Source of the DNA: Bacillus_BU sp051233475
GTDB taxonomy: Bacteria; Bacillota; Bacilli; Bacillales; Cytobacillaceae
DNA length: 64,000 nt
Assembly: GCF_051233475.1 (NCBI RefSeq)
Contig: NZ_JBKFGH010000001.1
Location: 1-64,000, forward strand
Reading direction: 5' to 3'
Part shown: positions 50,813 to 60,387 of the stretch, piece by piece
Numbering within the stretch: the stretch's first letter is position 1
How the letters are laid out: every line of letters begins with the position of its first letter
Notes under the pieces: model-generated
What the model was told of the DNA's origin: nothing
Databases searched by the model: none
The model's input: only the letters and a program-made list of their open reading frames with translations
Position numbers and translations under genes: made by a program

Positions 50813-51268
50813 TTATTCCTTATTTTCTTTCTCAATTTTTTCAGAAAAATAAACATGCATTTTTTTAAGGGTCGAAATCAACTGAACCGTCTCTTCCTCA
50901 CCGAGATAATCAATTAAACCACTATAAGTATTTTCAATCTCCTCCTCGGCTTTTTGGAGCACCGTTTCGCCCTCTTTCGTTAATTTAATCCAAACAGAGC
51001 GCCGGTCTGAGCTGCGCGTGATTCGCTCGACCTGGCCTTTGCTTTCCAATTCATTGATAAGTTGAGTGACAGTAGGGGCTTTTACATGTAATCTCTTGCT
51101 GATTTCCGATACTTTCATCTCACTTTCTCCTGATTTTTTTATGCAAAATAAAACCATGATTTCACTTCGTTTTTGTCCCGAATGGTTTTGTTTTGAAAAC
51201 ATTTTCGGAAATTGTCTTATCGTCGATAACAACTCCTGTACCAAATCTTGATTGTTCTCTATTTCCAT
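50813..51268 (-). CDS. MarR family transcriptional regulator
   Basis: A 151-residue winged-helix repressor with the MarR recognition helix (KVSEISKRLHVKAPTVTQLI) and wing (RITRSSDRRSVWIKLT). First gene of the operon with the ABC exporter. The ATG at 51268 follows GGGG too closely for an ideal RBS; the GTG at 51271 is an alternative. Likely autoregulated through the palindrome at 51298-51310. Confidence 0.88.
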   Translation of the reverse strand: MEIENNQDLVQELLSTIRQFPKMFSKQNHSGQKRSEIMVLFCIKKSGESEMKVSEISKRLHVKAPTVTQLINELESKGQVERITRSSDRRSVWIKLTKEGETVLQKAEEEIENTYSGLIDYLGEEETVQLISTLKKMHVYFSEKIEKENKE

Positions 51269-51297
51269 CACCCCGTTTTACTTAGGTTTATTAATAG

Positions 51298-51310
51298 TTA
51301 GGTTACCTAA
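51298..51310. promoter_or_regulatory. Probable MarR operator
   Basis: TTAGGT-T-ACCTAA is a perfect 13-bp palindrome 30 bp before the MarR start, flanked by half-sites TTAGGT (near 51283) and ACCTAA (near 51331). Confidence 0.6.
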
Positions 51311-51382
51311 TATTTATTTCACCTAATTATCTTCTTAATTTTATTAAAAGTCAAATGGAAACGATAAATGTTATTTTTGGAC

Positions 51383-51420
51383 AAAAAAAATAGAAAGACT
51401 GCTTGGTTAGCAGCCTTTCT
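51383..51420 (-). terminator. Terminator of the rbs operon
   Basis: On the minus strand AGAAAGGCTGCT and AGCAGTCTTTCT pair with one mismatch, followed by ATTTTTTTT. Confidence 0.85.
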
Positions 51421-51434
51421 AAGCAAAATATTGA

Positions 51435-52367
51435 TTATTTTTTCACTAATTCTAATTCAATTGGGATGAATTTCTCTACTTTTTCACCTGCAGCAACTTT
51501 TACAGCTGTTTTAACACCTTGTTCTCCGATGAGTGTTGGTTTTTGAGCAACAGTTGCCGCCATTGTTCCCGCTTCTACTGCTTTCACAGCATCATCCGTT
51601 GCATCAAAGCCTACAACAAGGACATCTTTTAAGCCAGCAGCTTGCAATGCTTCTACAGCACCTAAAGCCATTTCATCGTTGTGAGCAAAAATTGCTTGAA
51701 TATCTTTGTTACCTTGAAGGATATTTTCCATTACCGATAAACCTTTTGCGCGGTCAAAATCTGCCGTTTGTTTTGCCACAACCTCAATGTCAGCTACTGC
51801 ATCAATTGATTTGTGGAAGCCTTCTCCGCGTTCACGTGCAGCTGAAGATCCAGCGATACCTTCAAGCTCAACTACTTTACCTTTGTTACCAAGCTTTTCT
51901 AAAATAAAGTCACCAGCCATTTTACCACCAGCTACGTTATCAGAAGCAATGTGAGCCACTACTTCTCCGCCTTCTGCACTGCGGTCAACGGTAATGACTG
52001 GGATGTCAGCGCTGTTAGCAGACTCAATTGCAGCTGTTACGGCAGAAGCGTCAGTTGGGTTGACAAGTAATACATCGATATCTTTTTGAATTAAGTCTTC
52101 AATATCACTAACCTGCTTAGCTGAATCGTTTTGAGCATCAACAACAATGATTTCTGCACCTGCTGCCTTTGCTTCTGCTTCCGCACCTTCTTTTAATGAA
52201 ACGAAGAATGGGTTATTTAGCGTTGAAATCGACAAACCAATTTTTACTGTATTATCTTTATCGCCGTCTTGTTTTGAATCAGACGACTCAGGAGCTTTTG
52301 TAGAACATCCAGCGAGTACAACCATCATAAGAGTGAAAAATATTAATCCTTTAAATAATTTTTTCAT
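51435..52367 (-). CDS. rbsB: D-ribose ABC transporter substrate-binding lipoprotein RbsB
   Basis: A 310-residue lipoprotein (lipobox VVLAGCST) with the sugar-binding type I periplasmic fold: IGLSISTLNNPFFVSLKEGA, ITVDRSAEGG, and HIASDNVAGG. Binds ribose outside the membrane and delivers it to RbsC/RbsA. Last gene of the rbs operon, 33 bp after rbsC. Confidence 0.95.
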   Translation of the reverse strand: MKKLFKGLIFFTLMMVVLAGCSTKAPESSDSKQDGDKDNTVKIGLSISTLNNPFFVSLKEGAEAEAKAAGAEIIVVDAQNDSAKQVSDIEDLIQKDIDVLLVNPTDASAVTAAIESANSADIPVITVDRSAEGGEVVAHIASDNVAGGKMAGDFILEKLGNKGKVVELEGIAGSSAARERGEGFHKSIDAVADIEVVAKQTADFDRAKGLSVMENILQGNKDIQAIFAHNDEMALGAVEALQAAGLKDVLVVGFDATDDAVKAVEAGTMAATVAQKPTLIGEQGVKTAVKVAAGEKVEKFIPIELELVKK

Positions 52368-52400
52368 AGTTTACTGACCCCCGAATATTAATTTATAGTA

Positions 52401-53345
52401 TTATGCTGCTTTTTTTCGATCAAGCAAGACTGCTAGTAAAATAACACCTCCTTTAACAACCTGCTGATAAAAGGAGCTCACATTCATTAAATTCAAACCA
52501 TTATTTAAAACCCCAATTATGAGGGCTCCTACCAAAGTTCCAAAAATCCAACCTTTCCCGCCAGAAAGGCTTGTACCACCTAGAACAACAGCAGCAATTG
52601 CGTCCAGTTCATATGCAGCACCTGCTGTTGGCTGAGAAGAATTCAGACGTGATGCAAGGATAATCCCCGCAAGCGCTGATAGGGTTCCTGTAATAGAATA
52701 CACCCATAGTTTCACGCGATCGGCACGAATACCAGACAAGATAGAAGCTTCTTCATTTCCACCTATCGCATAAATGCGACGACCAAAGGTAGTTTTCTTC
52801 AAAATAAAGTAAAGAATACAATATGCGGAAAGCATCCAGATAATTGGCACAGGAATCCAACCCGCATAGCCTCTTCCCATCAATTCAACCAACGTACTTT
52901 CATTAAGCCCTGTTATCGGACGTCCATCAGTATAAACCAGAGTTAAACCTCTAAAAACAGTCATTGTTGCCAATGTAGCGATAAACGGTGCCACTTTACC
53001 TTTCGTAATAATCAAACCGTTTACTGCTCCCATTAGTGCTCCCGCTAGCAGCCCTAATAAAATGGTTAAGATCGGATCCATTCCACTTGCAAGCATTCCA
53101 GCCGTTAATGCTGAAGAAAGAGCCAGGACGGAACCTACCGATAAATCGATTCCACCCGTTAAAATAACAAACGTCATCCCGAAAGCAATTAGCGCATTAA
53201 TGGATACTTGACGTAATACGTTAAAGACATTGTCTAAGGTTAAGAAATTGGGACTAATTACTGATAGGATGACAGTGATGATTACCAAACCTACTAATGG
53301 TCCTAGTTTCTGAAGTTGATTTTTAATTGAATTATTGGATTTCAT
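52401..53345 (-). CDS. rbsC: Ribose ABC transporter permease RbsC
   Basis: A 314-residue permease with about ten hydrophobic segments and the family motif MTFVILTGGIDLSVGSVLAL. Start at 53345 has GGAGG upstream; a longer frame to 53432 overlaps rbsA and adds a hydrophilic stretch. It lies 4 bp after rbsA. Confidence 0.94.
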   Translation of the reverse strand: MKSNNSIKNQLQKLGPLVGLVIITVILSVISPNFLTLDNVFNVLRQVSINALIAFGMTFVILTGGIDLSVGSVLALSSALTAGMLASGMDPILTILLGLLAGALMGAVNGLIITKGKVAPFIATLATMTVFRGLTLVYTDGRPITGLNESTLVELMGRGYAGWIPVPIIWMLSAYCILYFILKKTTFGRRIYAIGGNEEASILSGIRADRVKLWVYSITGTLSALAGIILASRLNSSQPTAGAAYELDAIAAVVLGGTSLSGGKGWIFGTLVGALIIGVLNNGLNLMNVSSFYQQVVKGGVILLAVLLDRKKAA

Positions 53346-53349
53346 AATT

Positions 53350-54846
53350 TTATTTCCCTCCAGTCGCAGCCTGCATGATAATTTCTTGGTCTGCTTTTGC
53401 TTTATCGATGACAGCAGAGATTTTTCCTTCATGAATTACCAAGACCCGATCGCTCATTCCAAGTATTTCAGGAAGTTCAGAAGAAACCATGATAATGGCA
53501 ACACCTTGTTTTGTAAGCTCGTTCATAAGCTGATAGATTTCTTTCTTAGCACCAACGTCCACACCGCGGGTTGGCTCGTCTAAAATTAATATTTTCGGAT
53601 TAATCCCCAGCCATTTCCCAATGACAACCTTTTGCTGGTTACCACCGCTTAGTGATTTTACCGTTTGCTCTCTGCCTGACGTCTTAACACGAAGCTTTTT
53701 AATCATTTCATCTGCAAAGCCCCATTCCTCAGCCTTAGAGATAATGCTTTTATTAGAAATCTTACGTAAATTGGTGAGGGAAAAGTTCTCTCTAACAGAT
53801 AGGTCGAGCACTAGGCCTTTACTTTTTCGATCTTCCGTGATGAATCCAATTCCTTCCCGAATAGCATCATAAGGGTTCCGAATCGACATAACTTTTCCAT
53901 CAATCGAGATGTTTCCGTCTTGGATCGGACGAAAGCCAAAGATCGCTTCCATAATTTCTGTTCTACCGGCTCCCATTAGCCCGGCTACACCTAATATTTC
54001 ACCTTGATTGACTGTGAAGCTGATGTTTTCAAAGCTTCCCTTACTTGTCAGCCCTTCTACCTTTAAACGCTCAGGTCCTATCTTTGTATCTCGTTCCGGA
54101 TAACGGTCACCTAGCTGGCGGCCAACCATCATTTTGACAATTTCATCAAATGAAGTGTTAGCAATTTCCTTCACACCGATAAATTGACCATCACGCAGAA
54201 CTGAAATTCGATCACATATTGCAAATATTTCTTCCATCCTGTGAGAAATATAGACAATCCCAACACCCTCATTTTTCAAAGAGGAAATCACTTTAAACAG
54301 CGCTTCTATTTCTCGGTCCGTAAGGGCGGCTGTTGGTTCATCCATCACTAATACTTCCGTTTTCGCAGCAACGGCACGCGCAATTTCAATCATCTGCTGC
54401 TGCCCTACTGAGAGCTGGCCTGCTTCAAGCGTTGGGTCTATATCAATCCCTAAACGATTCAAATATTCCCTCGTCTTGTTTCTCATCTCTTTATCTCTGG
54501 TAATTCCAAACTTTCCAACTGTCAGCTCTTTTCCAAGAAACATATTTTCGGCAACCGTTAAGTGTGGAATAATATTTAATTCCTGATGGATAACAGCTAT
54601 ACCAGCTTTTTCTGCCTCTTTAGCATTTTTAAAATGGACCTCTTTTCCATTTAGAAAAATGGTTCCAGCATCCCGTTCATAAATCCCGGTCATGATTTTC
54701 ATTAAGGTGGACTTACCGGCTCCGTTCTCTCCCATTAGGGCATGAACCTCACCTTGTAAAATTGTAAACTCTACATTTTCTAACACTTTATTTGCCGAGA
54801 ATGATTTACTAATTCCCTTCATTTCAATGATTGGTTTTGCGCACAT
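53350..54846 (-). CDS. rbsA: Ribose ABC transporter ATP-binding protein RbsA
   Basis: A 498-residue protein with two ATPase domains. The first has Walker A GENGAGKSTL, signature LSVGQQQM and Walker B VLVMDEPTAAL. The second lacks a proper Walker A (GLMGAGRTE) but keeps the signature SLSGGNQQKV, as usual in this family. One base separates it from the rbsD stop. Confidence 0.95.
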   Translation of the reverse strand: MCAKPIIEMKGISKSFSANKVLENVEFTILQGEVHALMGENGAGKSTLMKIMTGIYERDAGTIFLNGKEVHFKNAKEAEKAGIAVIHQELNIIPHLTVAENMFLGKELTVGKFGITRDKEMRNKTREYLNRLGIDIDPTLEAGQLSVGQQQMIEIARAVAAKTEVLVMDEPTAALTDREIEALFKVISSLKNEGVGIVYISHRMEEIFAICDRISVLRDGQFIGVKEIANTSFDEIVKMMVGRQLGDRYPERDTKIGPERLKVEGLTSKGSFENISFTVNQGEILGVAGLMGAGRTEIMEAIFGFRPIQDGNISIDGKVMSIRNPYDAIREGIGFITEDRKSKGLVLDLSVRENFSLTNLRKISNKSIISKAEEWGFADEMIKKLRVKTSGREQTVKSLSGGNQQKVVIGKWLGINPKILILDEPTRGVDVGAKKEIYQLMNELTKQGVAIIMVSSELPEILGMSDRVLVIHEGKISAVIDKAKADQEIIMQAATGGK

Positions 54847-54847
54847 G

Positions 54848-55243
54848 TTAGAAAATCACTCCTGCGTGTAGAATGATATTTGCGTATGGAGTTGCCTCCC
54901 CAGTCCGGATAACCGCTTTTGCATTTTTTGTTTGTTCCTTAAATTGTTCATGCGATACATATTGCACAGGAATTCCATTTGTTAGAGTAAGCACTTCACC
55001 TTTAACATTTGGATTATACTCATTTATTTCATTTGCCAGTGTTATTTTTTCGACCGCCATGTCTTGCAGTAGTGCATCAAGAGTTTCTATAAAGGATGGA
55101 GTACCTAGTTTTATAGCCAAATCAATCCGAATGGTGTCATCTGGAATCGGTAATCCACAATCAGCAATCACAATCGTATCTGTATGACCCAGTCTTGAAA
55201 GGACCTCAGATATATGGCTGTTTAAAATTCCTTGTTTTTTCAT
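54848..55243 (-). CDS. rbsD: D-ribose pyranase RbsD
   Basis: Interconverts pyranose and furanose forms of ribose so that RbsK can act. The 131-residue length is normal; GHTDTIVIADCGLPIP holds the catalytic His region, and the C-terminal RTGEATPYANIIL is conserved. RBS AAAGGATG precedes the ATG. Confidence 0.95.
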   Translation of the reverse strand: MKKQGILNSHISEVLSRLGHTDTIVIADCGLPIPDDTIRIDLAIKLGTPSFIETLDALLQDMAVEKITLANEINEYNPNVKGEVLTLTNGIPVQYVSHEQFKEQTKNAKAVIRTGEATPYANIILHAGVIF

Positions 55244-55249
55244 CTTCGT

Positions 55250-56149
55250 TCATCCTTTCCGTGATTGTAAAAATTCTTCGACCTCATCGAGTGTTGGCAT
55301 CCCGCTTTGAGCTCCTAGTTTCGTAACAGAAATCGCCCCAACGACATTTGCGAATTTGCAAGATTCCTCGAGGGTTGCTCCATTGCTTAATGAGTACGCA
55401 AGTGCACCATTAAAGGAATCCCCTGCCCCTGTCGTATCGACAACCTCTACTTTATAGCTTGGAATCAGAACTTCACCGTCTATATAGATAGAAACGCCCT
55501 TTGACCCCTTAGTAACGATACACTTTTCTCTTATTTCCTTTTCTTCTTGTTCGCTTAAATCACAAGAAGCGAGAAGTAACTCCTGCTCATGTTCATTTGG
55601 GGTTAAGTAATCAACCATTTTAAGCAAAGACTTCGGTAATGCTTGAATTGGAGCAGGGTTTAAAATGGTAAGGACATTGTGTTTATTTGCCAGTTCAGCT
55701 GCTTTAATTACACTTTCCAAAGGAATTTCAAGCTGCAGTAACAACACATCACTTCCCGCAATCATTTCTTCATGGCTTGCCACAAAGTCCGGAGTCACTG
55801 CATAGTTCGCACCTGGTACCACAATGATGCTGTTGTCACCATCGGATAGTGTAATCGAAGCAATGCCAGTAGATTGTTGTGTAACCGGTTTCATATTTTC
55901 GATATGAATTCCCTGATCAGATAAATGCTTTGTAAGGTCGCTACCAAAGGAATCGTCCCCAACGCATCCTATTAGTGTGACATCAGAACCTAATCGAGCT
56001 GCAGCAACCGCTTGATTAGCACCCTTTCCTCCAGGAATCGTATAAAACGAATCGCCTAAAAGGGTTTCGCCTACCTTAGGTATTTGCTTTGTTTTCGTGA
56101 CAAGGTCCATATTAATACTACCAATTACGGTAATTTTCTTTTTCGTCAT
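55250..56149 (-). CDS. rbsK: Ribokinase RbsK
   Basis: Phosphorylates ribose at O5. The 299-residue PfkB-family kinase has GSINMDLV, the PGGKGANQAVAAARLG signature, and the C-terminal DTTGAGDSFNGAL with the catalytic Asp. Start at 56149 has GGAG 8 bases upstream; the GTG at 56158 overlaps the rbsR stop. Confidence 0.95.
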   Translation of the reverse strand: MTKKKITVIGSINMDLVTKTKQIPKVGETLLGDSFYTIPGGKGANQAVAAARLGSDVTLIGCVGDDSFGSDLTKHLSDQGIHIENMKPVTQQSTGIASITLSDGDNSIIVVPGANYAVTPDFVASHEEMIAGSDVLLLQLEIPLESVIKAAELANKHNVLTILNPAPIQALPKSLLKMVDYLTPNEHEQELLLASCDLSEQEEKEIREKCIVTKGSKGVSIYIDGEVLIPSYKVEVVDTTGAGDSFNGALAYSLSNGATLEESCKFANVVGAISVTKLGAQSGMPTLDEVEEFLQSRKG

Positions 56150-56154
56150 ATCGC

Positions 56155-57141
56155 TCACTCCATTATCCTAGTTGATTGTCGCTCGATTAACTTAACAGCA
56201 AATTCTTGATGCATTTTATCAACAGGTCGCCCTTCAATCAATTCAAGTAACAGTTCAGCAGCTTTGTGTCCCATCTCATAAATGGGCTGTGCAATGGTGG
56301 TAATTTCCGGACTGGTTAGCTGGCAAAGCTGAATACCGTCAAATCCAATAACGGAAAGATCCGCTGGTACTCTTAAGCCTAACTCAACGGCAGCCTTTAT
56401 TACTCCAACCGCCATATAATCATTACCGGCAAAAATCCCATCTATATCAGGATGTTTATCCAATAATTTCTTCGTCACTTCAGTCGTTTCCACTACATTA
56501 AAATTCCCTGTAACGATATAATCCTCGTTAAACCAAGGCTCTTGTCCCACTTCAGCCATATATCCATTAAACCGTTCATCGGCATTGATGATATTTTCCG
56601 GTCCACGGATATGTGCAATCTTATTACAGCCAATCGATTTTAAATACTGTACCGCCTGTCTGGCACCTTCATAGTTATTCACCGAAATGGATGGAATATC
56701 GTTCCCAATAGGACGGTCTAATGCAACAATTGGAGTACCATTTTCCTCAATGTATTTAGGTGTCAACGTGCTTGTTACGATAATGACTCCATCCACATAT
56801 TTCTGTTTCATAACCTCTAGATATTTTTTCTCTTTTTCCACTTTTTCATCCGAGTTGCACAAGATTAACGTATATTCTTCTCTGCTCATAACATCTTCTA
56901 TAGCTCTTGCGATTTCCGGAAAAAAGGGGTTTTTTATATCTGGTACGATTAAGGCAATCGTTTTGGACTGTTTTTTAAAAAGACTTCTCGCAACAGCATT
57001 TGGTTTGTAATTAAGTTTGGAGATGGCCTTTTCTACCCTTTTCCTCGTTTCTTCGTTAACATAACCAACATTATTTAAAACACGAGATACAGTGGCAACA
57101 GATACCTCTGCTTCATTTGCAACATCTTTAATGGTCGCCAT
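56155..57141 (-). CDS. rbsR: LacI family ribose repressor RbsR
   Basis: A 328-residue LacI-type repressor with HTH at the N-terminus (TIKDVANEAEVSVATVSRVL) and a type I binding-protein effector domain. First gene of the rbs operon in the order rbsRKDACB found in B. subtilis. Two operator-like palindromes upstream indicate autoregulation. Confidence 0.93.
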   Translation of the reverse strand: MATIKDVANEAEVSVATVSRVLNNVGYVNEETRKRVEKAISKLNYKPNAVARSLFKKQSKTIALIVPDIKNPFFPEIARAIEDVMSREEYTLILCNSDEKVEKEKKYLEVMKQKYVDGVIIVTSTLTPKYIEENGTPIVALDRPIGNDIPSISVNNYEGARQAVQYLKSIGCNKIAHIRGPENIINADERFNGYMAEVGQEPWFNEDYIVTGNFNVVETTEVTKKLLDKHPDIDGIFAGNDYMAVGVIKAAVELGLRVPADLSVIGFDGIQLCQLTSPEITTIAQPIYEMGHKAAELLLELIEGRPVDKMHQEFAVKLIERQSTRIME

Positions 57142-57168
57142 CTGTCCATCCCACCCTCTGCTTTAATA

Positions 57169-57186
57169 TGTGTAACCCGTTACACA
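57169..57186. promoter_or_regulatory. RbsR-type operator 1
   Basis: TGTGTAACCCGTTACACA: 8-bp arms around CC, of LacI-family type, 28 bp before the rbsR start. Confidence 0.7.
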
Positions 57187-57216
57187 CTTTATAAAAAAAT
57201 ATAAATCTTAGCTTTA

Positions 57217-57246
57217 TCATTCATTTATTTATTTATTTATTTATTT
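57217..57246. repeat. TTTA tetranucleotide repeat between the two rbs operators
   Basis: About six tandem ATTT/TTTA units between the two operators. The tract could vary in length and alter operator spacing. Confidence 0.7.
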
Positions 57247-57247
57247 A

Positions 57248-57261
57248 TGTAACCCGTTACA
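57248..57261. promoter_or_regulatory. RbsR-type operator 2
   Basis: TGTAAC-CC-GTTACA repeats the core of operator 1, 77 bp further upstream centre to centre. Two sites at this distance could bind a tetramer or loop. Confidence 0.65.
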
Positions 57262-57266
57262 CAAAT

Positions 57267-57280
57267 TGTAAGCGTTTTAT
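57267..57280. promoter_or_regulatory. Possible CcpA (cre) site upstream of rbs
   Basis: TGTAAGCGTTTTAT matches about 12 of 14 positions of the cre consensus TGWAANCGNTNWCA. B. subtilis rbs is under catabolite control, so a site is expected. The remaining part of the gene-free stretch 57142-57467 is AT-rich without other features I can name. Confidence 0.45.
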
Positions 57281-57467
57281 TTTATTATGTCAATATTTTA
57301 TTTTTAGGATAATTAGGCTCTGTTTATATAGAAATACCCTAGCTTTATACCTCTCAAAACACATCTTTCAAGGTTTTTGTATTAAAATAAAATAAGGAAG
57401 TCAACCGGTATGATTCATCTTTCATAATCATAAGATTAAGAGCTTTTAAGAAGGAGGGCTTTTGGTT

Positions 57468-58208
57468 ATGTGGTTTCTGTTAAGTATTCAGCTTTTCATT
57501 ATTTGTTTATTCTACTTTCTCGGCTGGGCTATCCGTTCAAAAAAAGCCTATTGGCTCATTTCAGGGTTTGCTACTCGAAAGAAAGAAGAGCAGCAGCAAC
57601 TGATCGAGAATGGACTTCCGCAAAAAACTGGTTCTTTGCTAATGGGGACAGCAGTCGGGATGATTTTCCTGCTTCCATTACATTTTATGAATATTACCTA
57701 TGTGATCGAAATTCAATTTGGCTTTATGTTGATTTCACTTTTGGGCGGCTTTATCTATTTATCAAAATATGAAGTTCCTAAAAAACGAAAGCGCAGTTAT
57801 ATTATTAGCTCTCTTCTTTTTGTTATCGTAAATAGTTTAATCATCGTCCTTTTTTACGTCGGTTATCAGGATTACACAATAGTCGCAAAAAGTGCTAGCT
57901 TTGAAATTACCGGAGTATATGGAGATGAGTGGCAATACGAGGATATCGTCAAGATTGAATTAATGGATAAGATGCCTGAAGTCACTTGGAAACAAAATGG
58001 ATTTGGGATGTCAACGATGGCGAAGGGCTATTTTAAAGTTAAAGATTATGGCAGTTGCTTGCTATTTCTTAGAAAAGATTCCTCACCATTTTTATATATC
58101 GAATTAAAAGAGAAAAAGATCTTTATAAATGGTGAAAATGCCGAAGAGACACATAAATGGTATGAACAATTAAGTAAGAATGCTAATATGGTACCTCTTA
58201 ACCAATAA
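57468..58208 (+). CDS. Membrane protein, DUF3784-like with C-terminal PH-like domain
   Basis: A 246-residue protein with four hydrophobic segments (about 1-20, 53-71, 78-98, 108-130). Its start resembles DUF3784 proteins (FLGWAIRSKKAYWLISGF). It ends in a 100-residue soluble domain with the strand-turn pattern of bacterial PH domains (FEITGVYGDEWQYEDI to GENAEETHKWYEQL). AAGGAGGG is 9 bases before the ATG at 57468. Single-gene unit; function unknown. Confidence 0.7.
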   Translation: MWFLLSIQLFIICLFYFLGWAIRSKKAYWLISGFATRKKEEQQQLIENGLPQKTGSLLMGTAVGMIFLLPLHFMNITYVIEIQFGFMLISLLGGFIYLSKYEVPKKRKRSYIISSLLFVIVNSLIIVLFYVGYQDYTIVAKSASFEITGVYGDEWQYEDIVKIELMDKMPEVTWKQNGFGMSTMAKGYFKVKDYGSCLLFLRKDSSPFLYIELKEKKIFINGENAEETHKWYEQLSKNANMVPLNQ

Positions 58209-58238
58209 TGCGACCAAAGTATTTTTATGCAAAATAAA

Positions 58239-58276
58239 GCTGCCTGAACCCATTTTAAAGCAAGGGATCAGGCAGT
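58239..58276 (-). terminator. Terminator of the yuaF-floT operon
   Basis: CTGCCTGA / TCAGGCAG stem extended by an inner CCC/GGG pairing, with a T-rich tail on the minus strand; may also serve the convergent membrane-protein gene. Confidence 0.6.
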
Positions 58277-58287
58277 CTTGTTTATCA

Positions 58288-59841
58288 TTAGCTTTGTTCA
58301 ATAACCTCTTGAGAAACAGCTTGTTTCGGTGGTGTTTCCTTTGTTTCAGAAACCACTGCATCAACGCTCTTCCTTACATTTGTTTTTCCAGAGAAGTTCT
58401 CAATTAACTCTTTTACATCGATTCCTGATGAGGCTTTTAAAGACTCCTGCAGGGTGGCCATAAGGTTTGTAGCGTAACCGGTCACCTTATTCGCCCCGCT
58501 ATTTGGCCCGTTAGAACCTGTATCAACGACCGTAATTTTATCAATATTGCTTAACGGTGCTGCCACCTGCTTCGCATATTCAGGAAGCATCTTCATGATC
58601 ATATCGAGAATGGCTGCCTGACCAAACTGCTCGAACGCTTCGGCAATTTTTTCCTTTGCTTCCGCTTCTGCTACCCCTTTTAAACGAATGATTTCGGCCT
58701 CTGCTTCCCCTTGGGCTCGTTGAGCTTCTGCTTTAGCCAATCCGTCGATGCGGACTTTTTCCGCTTCAGCACGCGCCATTGCTTCAATTCGATATTTGTT
58801 TGCATCGGCATCGAAGATTTGCTTTGCTTTTTCGGCGGCCGCGGATTGTTCTACGGAGTAACGGTCGGCATCCGCTTTTTTCTTAACCTCTGAGTCATAT
58901 TGCTTCTCGCGCCGTAAAATTTCCTTCTCTTCAAGTTCAATTTGCTTTTGGCGCTCAATAATTTTAACCTGCATTTCTTGCTCCGTTACCTCTTGCTTCG
59001 AACGGGCTGTTTCTAAATCATAAGCCTGGTCGGCACGGGCTTTTGCAATATCCTGTTCTCGACGGAACTCAGCAATTTTCAATTGATTGATTTTTTCAGC
59101 CTCAGCAATCTCAGTCGCCCGTTCAAGCTCCGCCTTTTTCGCTTCCTTATCCGCTTCAGCTTTTTTAATACGAGTTTCTTTTTCTGCATCCGCGGTTGCG
59201 ATATCAGCATCACGTCTAACTTGGGCAATCCGTGGTTTACCAAGTGAATCTAAATAACCATTTTTATCGCGAACATCTTTAATTGTAAAGGAAACAATGA
59301 CGAGCCCCATTTTTGCTAAATCTTGTGATGCCACTCGCTGTACTTCCTGTGAAAACTTATCACGATTTTTATAAATCTCTTCTACGGTCATCGACCCCAA
59401 AATCGAACGGAGGTGACCTTCGAGAACTTCTCTTGCCTCATTTTCACGATCCTGTTTTGTTTTTCCAAGGAATTGCTCTGCGGCAGTGGCAATCTCACTG
59501 ATAGAACTGCCGATTTTAATGATGGCAGTCCCATCTGCAGTAACCGGAACACCTTGTTCCGTATACACTTCCGGGGTGGTCACTTCAAGTTTGCTTGATA
59601 AGAGGCTTAACGGCCGAGATTGTTGAAATACCGGAAAAATAAAGGCCCCGCCACCACGAATAATTTTAATTTTATTATTAGATTCATCTACATGAACATT
59701 TTTATTGCCAAGAAAACTCCCTGTAACAATTAATGCCTCATCAGGTCCAGCTGTTTTATACTTCGTAATGAAGACCCCGACTAAAGCAAGTACGATAAAC
59801 ACAACTACGCCAACTATGATAAAGATTAAATTAAACTCCAT
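58288..59841 (-). CDS. floT: Flotillin FloT (YuaG)
   Basis: A 517-residue flotillin: N-terminal hydrophobic anchor (residues 4-26), SPFH/PHB domain (to about 230), then an Ala/Glu/Lys-rich coiled coil (230-420) with repeated EA-rich motifs and a conserved C-terminal oligomerisation segment (MIMKMLPEYAKQVAAPLSNI). Organises membrane microdomains. Start at 59841 has AGGAGG 8 bases upstream; the ATG 6 bases earlier is too close. Encoded with yuaF as in B. subtilis. Confidence 0.94.
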   Translation of the reverse strand: MEFNLIFIIVGVVVFIVLALVGVFITKYKTAGPDEALIVTGSFLGNKNVHVDESNNKIKIIRGGGAFIFPVFQQSRPLSLLSSKLEVTTPEVYTEQGVPVTADGTAIIKIGSSISEIATAAEQFLGKTKQDRENEAREVLEGHLRSILGSMTVEEIYKNRDKFSQEVQRVASQDLAKMGLVIVSFTIKDVRDKNGYLDSLGKPRIAQVRRDADIATADAEKETRIKKAEADKEAKKAELERATEIAEAEKINQLKIAEFRREQDIAKARADQAYDLETARSKQEVTEQEMQVKIIERQKQIELEEKEILRREKQYDSEVKKKADADRYSVEQSAAAEKAKQIFDADANKYRIEAMARAEAEKVRIDGLAKAEAQRAQGEAEAEIIRLKGVAEAEAKEKIAEAFEQFGQAAILDMIMKMLPEYAKQVAAPLSNIDKITVVDTGSNGPNSGANKVTGYATNLMATLQESLKASSGIDVKELIENFSGKTNVRKSVDAVVSETKETPPKQAVSQEVIEQS

Positions 59842-59853
59842 CCACATAACCTC

Positions 59854-60387
59854 CTAGAAAAAATGATTTGTTTCTTCATAAACCTCGACTTGGAGCACAC
59901 CATTCACAACATCGATGACTAATACCTTTTTCCCATTAGGTATTGCCGTTTTTTTTAAACTAATTGCCGGTTTGGAGATTCTGCCAGTAGTACTTTCAAT
60001 TAAAACTTCTCCATATCCATCCTCTGGCACAGCGGTGATCACTGTCCCTGTTCGACCTCTTAAGTCACTTTCCTTATAAACCAGTGATTCTTCAGCATTC
60101 GATATCGGAATCAGAACGAATACATTTAATAAAGTTACTATTATGAGTGCAACCACCGCATTGACAGATGCAATCAAGCCACTGTGAAACGATGAAAAAA
60201 CTTCTCCTAAATACCCGCCTGCTGAAAAAATGGTTATAAATGAAAAAAATAGCGTGGGATTGAAAATACCATCCATAACCCCCATTAATACATCGCCAAA
60301 GAGTAAATATAGAACGGTAACTGCCCCTGAAATAATCAGCGCGTAAAGATAGATTGTTTCTAATGGGTATCCAAATAACTCCATCAT
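59854..60387 (-). CDS. yuaF: NfeD-like membrane protein YuaF
   Basis: A 177-residue protein with three to four TM helices (residues 8-100) and a C-terminal OB-fold NfeD domain (DLRGRTGTVITAVPEDGYGEV-like block, from about 108). NfeD proteins partner with flotillins in the membrane. 12 bp before floT. The second ATG (60384) matches the B. subtilis start and is equally possible. I do not find a clear SigW promoter upstream. Confidence 0.88.
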   Translation of the reverse strand: MMELFGYPLETIYLYALIISGAVTVLYLLFGDVLMGVMDGIFNPTLFFSFITIFSAGGYLGEVFSSFHSGLIASVNAVVALIIVTLLNVFVLIPISNAEESLVYKESDLRGRTGTVITAVPEDGYGEVLIESTTGRISKPAISLKKTAIPNGKKVLVIDVVNGVLQVEVYEETNHFF

